A model generated the notes under the pieces. That model made no database searches, was not told where the DNA came from, and saw only the letters and a program-made list of their open reading frames with translations. From assembly GCF_905475395.1 (NCBI RefSeq), contig NC_058340.1, forward strand, positions 58,196,181-58,260,180: a DNA stretch of 64,000 nt, given 5' to 3'. This stretch comes from Chrysoperla carnea. Lineage: Eukaryota; Arthropoda; Insecta; Neuroptera; Chrysopidae. Made by a program: the position numbers and the translations under genes. Shown here piece by piece: positions 56,157 through 64,000 of this stretch (position 1 is its first letter; each line of letters begins with the position of its first letter).

Positions 56157-59100
56157 TTAATCATCATGCTCCGGTATAAAAAACTGCATACTTAGTGAAT
56201 CGTTTTCTAAATAAATATTAACCAATTTTTCATGAATAATACTGCAATACATTTTTTTACATGTAATATGTTGGCTTGAAAAATATGTATAAAATTTTTT
56301 TATATCGATTTTTGCACGTACTTCCATTGCATCATCATTCGAATCTTGCGAATCTGTATGTGGAACACCTAAAATTCATAACATAGAAAAACTAAAAATC
56401 AGGTCAAAGGGGAGAAACCTGTCCAAAAAAATATTGTCAATTGGTTGAAATTTTAGCGAATCGAATGGTTAAAAAAAATTGTTAAATTATACATTGAAAA
56501 AACTGTGTTTAAATATCTCAAAATTATAATGTACTTTAAATATTTTTTTACACTTAAATACATTATTTTTAAGCAGTATTTATATTTTTTACTTTGTTAT
56601 AACGGTGTAAACAATGAATTAAAAATATTAAAAAAATACATGAATATTCCCTATTATTGATACTTGTAATTTTTTTAAATTGAACCAATAATAACTACCC
56701 ACTCGCCAAAATTTAAATCTATGGACAGTATTTTCTGTACATTAATGTTGTATAGGAACCAAATGTTGTTTAAACTAACCGGTAAATTTTTTTACTTGTA
56801 AATTTGGTACGTGTGTGGCTACATGACCTAAAGTCGTTTCAATACTTAAACTAAATTGACCATTTTTTGTTGCAGATATAATTAAATACTGACTTAATGA
56901 TTTTAAACGTTCTGTCATATTTTTTATTGATTTTAATCCAGGCATTTCAATTGTTATCTGAAAAGATTAAATATTAAATATTTCGATGTATATACACATA
57001 TTTGTTAAATTTAATGTTGCAGAACTTTTTGTTAAAATTACATACTATCATTTTACTAATTGATTAAAATGAACCTACGTTATAATCTAAATGGTCTGGT
57101 TCTTCGAATAAGTCCCACAATCTTTGTGAAATAATTTTTACTGGAATATCATGAATACATTGTACACATTCTATTTCAATCGTTAAACATGGAGTCGATT
57201 TACTAGTCAACTTTAATTTTAAAGACTTAACACTCGTTTTAACAAACGTTAACGATTTCATTAACAAAGCTAAAATGAAAAAAAAAATGTTAACAAATAT
57301 TAGTTTAGTTTATTATTTAATTATAAAAATGAAAACATGAGTACTTGAAGAATATGTTACAATATGTTACTTTTACGTTGATCTATGATCAATGGGTTCA
57401 ATGCCCCCCTCCCAAAAGTAAGAAGTACACCATTTTGAGTAATTAGCAAATAATTTGCAACCTCAAGTAAACGCAATGAGGAAAAACTGGGAAAAAGTTG
57501 AAAATTGGACCCTTTTACGCTTGGACGCCAAATTTCTGAGATATTAGACTAAAAACGTATCGTATTTCAGAAGCTTTTGTTTAGGGAATTTACCAGGAAA
57601 TATAAAATATAAAACTCTAGTTCATTTGACATTGGAAATTTTTCGAGGTCTCTCTCTAGAATTGCACTGAAAAAAGGTTTTCGCATATGATTGTAGGAGA
57701 TATCTTTATATATTTTTTTAAGAATAATAATTTACAGTGATTTTGATAGTTTCTGAATACATACTAAAATTGTATACGGGGGATTATATCAATTTCTTCA
57801 GTCAATACCTCAGAAGCTTGTTGTACAATGGCAAAATTAATCAGATTTTCGGGTTCTTTATTATTTGAAGTAAAAAAGGTTCAGTGCCAGTCGACAACGA
57901 AATAAACTAAAAAGTTAGAGCATGCAAAATATAAAATAATCATTAAAATAGGCTTTGCTTTGAAACCGGTCATGCCAACGAACTTTGTCTACATCGTTTC
58001 TTAACGCCAGTGATAAACACCGTATGTATTAACGTTTTAAAATACGAAGTGGCTATCCCCACAATACCGTCTACGGTCTAGACCGTCCACGGTATACCGT
58101 ATACGGTCTATTTAGACGCGGTATGAAATTATTTTTGCCCTTTTATACCGTGGGGGCCTTATACCGTGCACGGTATACTTTTTCACGGTATACTCTTTAT
58201 GCCGTCGAGCCCTTATACCGTGTGCGGTTTTCAACACTTTCTATGTATAAAAAAAATTGCACAATGGATCGACTTCTAGAATCAGCTGATGAAGAAATTG
58301 TTTTACAATAGAGTATATACGGTTAGAAATGATAATAAGAATTGAATTATCTTCCACAAAAAAGACTACATCCTCGGACATGGATGAAGTAAAACATAAT
58401 GTACAACAAATACAAGTCACAGTACTTTACTATGACTTGTGCTCCACTCCACAAGTCATAGAAAAATACTGTGACTTGTGCTTCAATTCACAAGTTACAG
58501 CCCTAGTAAACATAGAGCAGATGAAGAAGCAGACTGCTGTAAGTCTGACGTAGTTCTGCTGTATTCTGTCAAAACTACATCAGACTTACGACAGTCTGCT
58601 ACTTAATCTGCTCTATGGGCTAGTTCGACCACATAGGTACTAACTTTCCCACCAACTAACTTCGGTACTAAGTACAGCTACGGTCAGAAATGTCGTCTTA
58701 TTTCTCTACACTGTCAGTTGGCAGAAGAAGACGGCATGTCCGTAGCTGTACTTAGTACCGAAGTTAGTTGGTGGGAAAGTTAGTACCTATGTGGTCGAAC
58801 TAGCCCTATGTCTACTAGGAAGTAAACTACTGTGACTTGTACTCCACTGCACAATTCATAGTAAAATACTGTGACTTGTGCTCCACTCCACAAGTCATAG
58901 TAAAATACTGTGACTTGTATCAGTTGTACATTATGTTGTACTTTATTCATCTACGAGGATGTAGTTTTTTTTGTGGAAGATTATTCAATTTTTATTATCA
59001 ATTCGAAGCTCCTTACTTACTTTATTCAAATTAATTAGTATAAAAGCATACAAGGCTCCACAAGTTAAATATATAGATGTACCGTGAGATATAGCTCACT

Positions 59101-60179
59101 GCGTGCAGTATAAAGCAATTTCAAGTCTTACAAGTTCTATCTAGACGTATACAGTCTATTATGACATACCGTGTGCGGTTAAAAACCTCGCACGGCTTGA
59201 AAATCTCTGTATAAACGCATACCGTGTGAGGTATAGAACCATTCACGGCTTAATAATCCCAATATAAACGCATACCGTGTGTTATAGCTTACCGTGTGTG
59301 GTATAGAACCATTCACGGCTTGAAAATCTCTGTATAAACGCATACCGTGTGTTATAGCTTACCGTGTGAGGTATAGAACCATTCACGGCTTAATAATCCC
59401 AATATAAACGCATACCGTGTGTTATAGCTTACCGTGTGTGGTATAGAACCATTCACGGCTTGAAAATCTCTGTATAAACGCATACCGTGTGTTATAGCTT
59501 ACCGTGTGAGATATAGAACCATTCACGGCTTAATAATCCCAATATAAACGCATACCGTGTGTACCGCAGACTATACCGCACACGGTATATTTCATTTGCT
59601 TCAAATAAGCCTTCCAATCTATATTGTGTATACCGTGGACGAGACTATACCGCACACGGTGTTAGGGCTCGACGACATAAAGAGTATACCGTGAAAAAGT
59701 ATACCGTGCACGGTATAAGGGCCCCACGGTATAAAAGGGCAAAAATAATTTCATACCGCGTCTAAATAGGCCGTATACGGTATACCGTGGACGGTCTAGA
59801 CCGTAGATGGTATTGTGCGGATAGCCACACCGTTTAAAATATTTATGATAAAAATACCAGGTGAAAATTCTAAATAAATTTCATTGTATTCTGGTGAAAC
59901 ACCCTCCATATTATATTCTCTAAAATAATGTTTTGCTGGTAATTCACACCATACTGATGGTTTATTTATTCCTAACGTGTCATCGGTTATTATGAAGTAT
60001 AGATGAGTTTCTGTGATTCGTAATACACATTCTTTTGATAGTTTCGATAGAGTACAAGCGATATCTGAAACAAAATTAAAAAATACGGTAAATACATTAT
60101 TTTGATAAGTTTAATATAAAAACTTACTATAAAATTCTTTGAGTGCTAAAGATTCGTAAATCACCCCGCGAAATTTCAT
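56157..60179 (-). CDS. HUS1: HUS1 checkpoint clamp component
   Basis: HUS1 forms the 9-1-1 ring with RAD9 and RAD1, loaded at damaged DNA to activate ATR signalling. Five exons on the minus strand join in frame: 60179-60128, 60064-59858, 57269-57079, 56957-56780 and 56368-56157, giving 279 residues (human 280). The start MKFRGVIYE matches the family MKFRAKI. SVWCELPAKHYFREYNMEGV and EYNEIYLEFSP follow, then SKSTPCLTIEIE, HDIPVKIISQRLWDLFEEP, and the terminal DSLSMQFFIPE. All junction phases agree. Intron 2 is 2.6 kb and carries the large nested inverted-repeat element, while the other introns are 63 to 411 bp. The gene looks intact. Confidence 0.95.
58510..58617. repeat. Inner hairpin 1 of the nested element
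   Basis: A left arm starting CATAGAGCAGATGAAGAAGC pairs with a right arm ending TACTTAATCTGCTCTATG. The loop is about 18 bp. A few mismatches occur in the stem. Confidence 0.85.
58617..58806. repeat. Inner hairpin 2 with perfect 67-bp arms
   Basis: Positions 58617-58683 and 58740-58806 are exact reverse complements over 67 bp, starting GGGCTAGTTCGACCACATAG. The 56-bp loop contains a smaller imperfect stem (GTCGTCTT and AAGACGGC). Perfect identity in a nest of diverged arms points to recent origin or gene conversion. Confidence 0.9.
59218..59560. repeat. 70-bp tandem array with two alternating unit types
   Basis: Units begin CATACCGTGTG at 59218, 59271, 59341, 59411, 59481 and 59551; the first is 53 bp, the rest exactly 70 bp. 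Units end alternately in TTGAAAATCTCTGTATAAACG-like and TTAATAATCCCAATATAAACG-like tails, giving a 140-bp higher-order period. Confidence 0.92.
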
Positions 60180-60902
60180 GATTTCCTTATTACTTCTTTT
60201 TTACCTTTACAGAAGAACATTCTTATGATTTTAAAAATTGTGTACTTTTAATATGACTCTACTAACATATCCGCGTTATTATTTACGAATGATACACAGA
60301 CCTATATTAAATAAAGACCGCCTTTATTATAGTGTTGCAAAAGAAAAATCATCAAAGGCAATGGTTGTGTTTTTGACTGATTACATTTGTACTAATATAC
60401 TAAGGAAAATGGTAACCACTCAATGTGTTTTCATGCTGTAAAAGTCATAAATTTTATCTATGGTGAAAGCTAATAAACTGAGCATTCCGCCAAGTTTTTG
60501 GAAACAAGAGTTCTACAACGTTTGAGATAATTTTCTTTTTCTCTGGTAGCTAGCTGAGAACTGACAGTTTCAGTTTTAAAAACTTGAAACTGGAATATAT
60601 GGATTTTGTTTTTTTTTTATTTGTAGTGATTGTATTGATTTTTTTATCTGAATTGATTTTTGAACTGAGGCGGTGAGACCGATTCAGTTTTCGATTATCT
60701 GGATAGTATAAAAGTAGCTAGTGTGTATAGTACATAGAATATTTTAATATTCTATGGTATAGGGACCGTGCATCTAGAATGTCACGCCAACTAGTGACTA
60801 AAAGGTGAACCTTTTGGGCAATAATAATAATACTATTCCTCAGTAACATGTGATTTTCGATTGATTTGTTTTTTATTGAGATAAATTTTTTAATAATTTA
60901 CA

Positions 60903-61651
60903 ATGTCTTCATCAATAAAGTCGTGTTGTATAAAAGGTTGTTCATAAATTTGCCGGTGAAATTTTAAGCTTTTCCACAAAATACTAGTATTTTTTCGTGG
61001 AAGAAGAGTAAGCGTTTAAAATGGATAAATGCAGTCGAAAAATATGTGTAAGTAATTAACAATTATTACAATAAATAAAAATATATTTTAAGTTAATACA
61101 AAAAAAAAAATTTCTTGATATTTAGAAATTAGTTAGCAATCATGAAATAGATAAAAATTAAATAATAAAAATATAACCTACAATTTTTTTTTTTATTTCA
61201 GTAAAAATCCGAAAGACTGGAAGCCGAATAAAAGTACAAGAATTTGTTGTGCTCACTTTATAAATAATAATAAATCTGAGCATCCACTTCATCCATCCTA
61301 TGTTCCTTGCATTTTTCCGGAAAAAAAAAATACTAAAAATTTAATTCAATCTTTGCAACGTTTTAAACGTTTGAAAAAACTTCAGTCAAAGAAAAATAAT
61401 AATGTGGAGTTAATGATGATTGACAATGTAAATGAAAATCAAGAAAACAATAATTTAGCTGGAAACAACAATAATAATAATAATAATAATAATACAAGTG
61501 ACATAAGAATGGAGCAAGACCCAGTTGACAGTTACTCGACGATCATCATCCAACTAAACAAAAGAAAATTTATTAAACTTGTTAAGATCAATTTCTTAAT
61601 GTATTTAACAAAATATTTTATTAAATCAATAAATAGTAAAAATAATAAATA
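60903..61651 (+). pseudogene. THAP-domain gene remnant
   Basis: An ATG at 60903 opens MSSSIKSCCIKGCS, the first zinc-ligand part of a THAP domain, then meets a stop after 14 codons. Further pieces of the domain follow in other frames (FAGEILSF, then RLKWINAVEKYV). A GTGTAAGT donor near 61049 and a TTTCAG acceptor at 61199-61200 join to KNPKDWKPNKSTRICCAHF, the C-H half of the domain. The second exon then runs open to 61651 through a basic stretch and a poly-asparagine tract (61462-61491 region). At least two frameshifts separate the two halves, so the domain is broken as it stands, unless unseen splicing rescues it. Confidence 0.65.
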
Positions 61652-61677
61652 AATCCATACATACTGTTAGTTTGACA

Positions 61678-61857
61678 TTATAAACTTTGGATACTTTCGT
61701 TTGAGCAACCACATTTGCGGTTATGACAACTGGATGATTTGAATGCTTTTTTTCTATAACATTCAAAACATAACATCTGTCCTTTCAAATCATTCTGACC
61801 GCGAATATTATGATTGTTGTTTATTGGCAAAAAACCGTACTTAATTATTTTTTCCAT
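61678..61857 (-). CDS. Small cysteine-rich ORF (59 residues), unknown
   Basis: A complete frame from ATG to TAA encodes 59 residues. The C-terminal half is cysteine-rich: MLCFECYRKKAFKSS, then SCHNRKCGCS, five cysteines and one histidine in a CxxC...CH...CxC layout that could bind zinc. It lies just downstream of the THAP remnant on the opposite strand, inside the same inverted-repeat element. I do not recognise it. It may be a real microprotein, a transposon fragment or chance. Confidence 0.35.
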   Translation of the reverse strand: MEKIIKYGFLPINNNHNIRGQNDLKGQMLCFECYRKKAFKSSSCHNRKCGCSNESIQSL

Positions 61858-62217
61858 TTTTTTTCATTTTACTTCATTTATTATTACTAAATTTTTGCCC
61901 ATTTTGTTCATGATTTTCACACTAGAGCGCGCGAGCTTCGGCTAAAGTGCTGCCTCTACAGTTAGTGCACGATCCCTATAGTATAAAATAAAAAGAAGAA
62001 AATGACTGTTGAAATCTGTTCAGATGATATGATACGGAACATTATATTATATTGACGGTCTATCTTTTTTCTTTCTATTTTATACGTTTGTGGATTGGTG
62101 TTAAGTGTGATGTGATTGTGAATTGGTGTGTTCATCTGTACGTACCAAAAAACGGCGTGTTTCTCGAGTTTTAAAAAATATTTTTAAATAATTTTTTGTA
62201 TTCTTTGTAATTATTAA

Positions 62218-64000
<1,783 letters not shown>

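Larger units (their letters stand above)
58049..59828. mobile_element. Nested foldback element in HUS1 intron 2
   Basis: The outer arms (58049-58227 and about 59651-59828) are about 179 bp and about 95 percent alike, with tips GTGGCTATCC and many internal ACCGTGCACGGTATA-type palindromes. Inside lie middle inverted arms (about 58325-58530 and 58805-59003), two inner hairpins, and a 70-bp tandem array next to the right arm. Flanks CGTTTTAAAATAC and CGTTTAAAATAT may be a diverged target duplication. No transposase is encoded. The long arms suggest a Foldback or Mutator-like non-autonomous element, but the class is uncertain. Confidence 0.85.
60753..61985. mobile_element. 1.2-kb inverted-repeat element carrying a THAP remnant
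   Basis: The ends TATGGTATAGGGACCGTGCA (60753-60772) and the reverse complement of 61966-61985 (TATACTATAGGGATCGTGCA) agree at 17 of 20 positions. Between them lie a decayed THAP domain and a small cysteine-rich frame on the other strand. P-element transposases begin with a THAP domain, so a P-like origin is attractive, but no catalytic part is visible. Confidence 0.5.

Noticed and set aside
58123-58553. Open frames within the HUS1 intron element
   Set aside because: They run through palindromic and inverted repeats and encode no recognisable protein.

Overview
The window is a piece of an AT-rich insect nuclear genome. The genes are split by GT-AG introns, several with textbook donors (GTAAGT), and the coding exons match conserved animal proteins. 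The alpha-amylase has the short insect-type loop after its third catalytic residue. Non-coding DNA is full of small non-autonomous mobile elements: a Helitron, foldback elements and MITEs with long inverted repeats, and a tRNA-derived SINE. I could not fix the insect order. I recognised no retroviral, LTR or Polinton-like sequence.

Layout. Positions 1-5.2 kb are mostly non-coding, with a perfect RFX X-box and one possible first exon. A type I protein arginine methyltransferase (minus, 5217-7518) and a WDR34-like dynein-2 intermediate chain (plus, 8514-12210) are divergent neighbours. An alpha-amylase (minus, 14929-18511) follows, with a 316-bp tandem satellite upstream of its 5' end (19.2-20.5 kb). 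A small THAP-domain gene lies on the minus strand at 26.1-27.3 kb. From 27.3 to 36.1 kb there are mainly repeats, including a foldback element carrying a SINE and a Helitron. UDP-glucose pyrophosphorylase (plus, 36150-38622) lacks an obvious start codon in its first large exon; four short upstream ATG exons, all in the right phase, could supply it. An RFX-type DNA-binding domain ends abruptly at 42519. A C19orf12 homologue (minus) and TRAPPC10 (plus) share a 236-bp head-to-head spacer. TRAPPC10 converges on HUS1 (minus, 56157-60179). A broken THAP gene inside a 1.2-kb inverted-repeat element and the first four exons of RPB5 (POLR2E) close the window.

Function. The genes are mostly housekeeping and unrelated: arginine methylation, intraflagellar transport, starch digestion, UDP-glucose supply, membrane trafficking, the 9-1-1 DNA-damage clamp and RNA polymerase subunits. 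A loose ciliary theme exists, since the X-box, the WDR34 homologue and an RFX DNA-binding domain occur in one window, but nothing shows they act together.

The most unusual structure is a roughly 1.8-kb nest of inverted repeats inside HUS1 intron 2 (58049-59828). It has 179-bp outer arms, middle arms, two inner hairpins (one with perfect 67-bp arms) and a 70-bp tandem array of two alternating variants. Other points of note are a duplicated mini last exon in the WDR34 gene, a DBD-only RFX gene, the candidate multiple first exons of UGP, an amylase lacking one chloride ligand, and a satellite that carries a perfect CRE site in most units.
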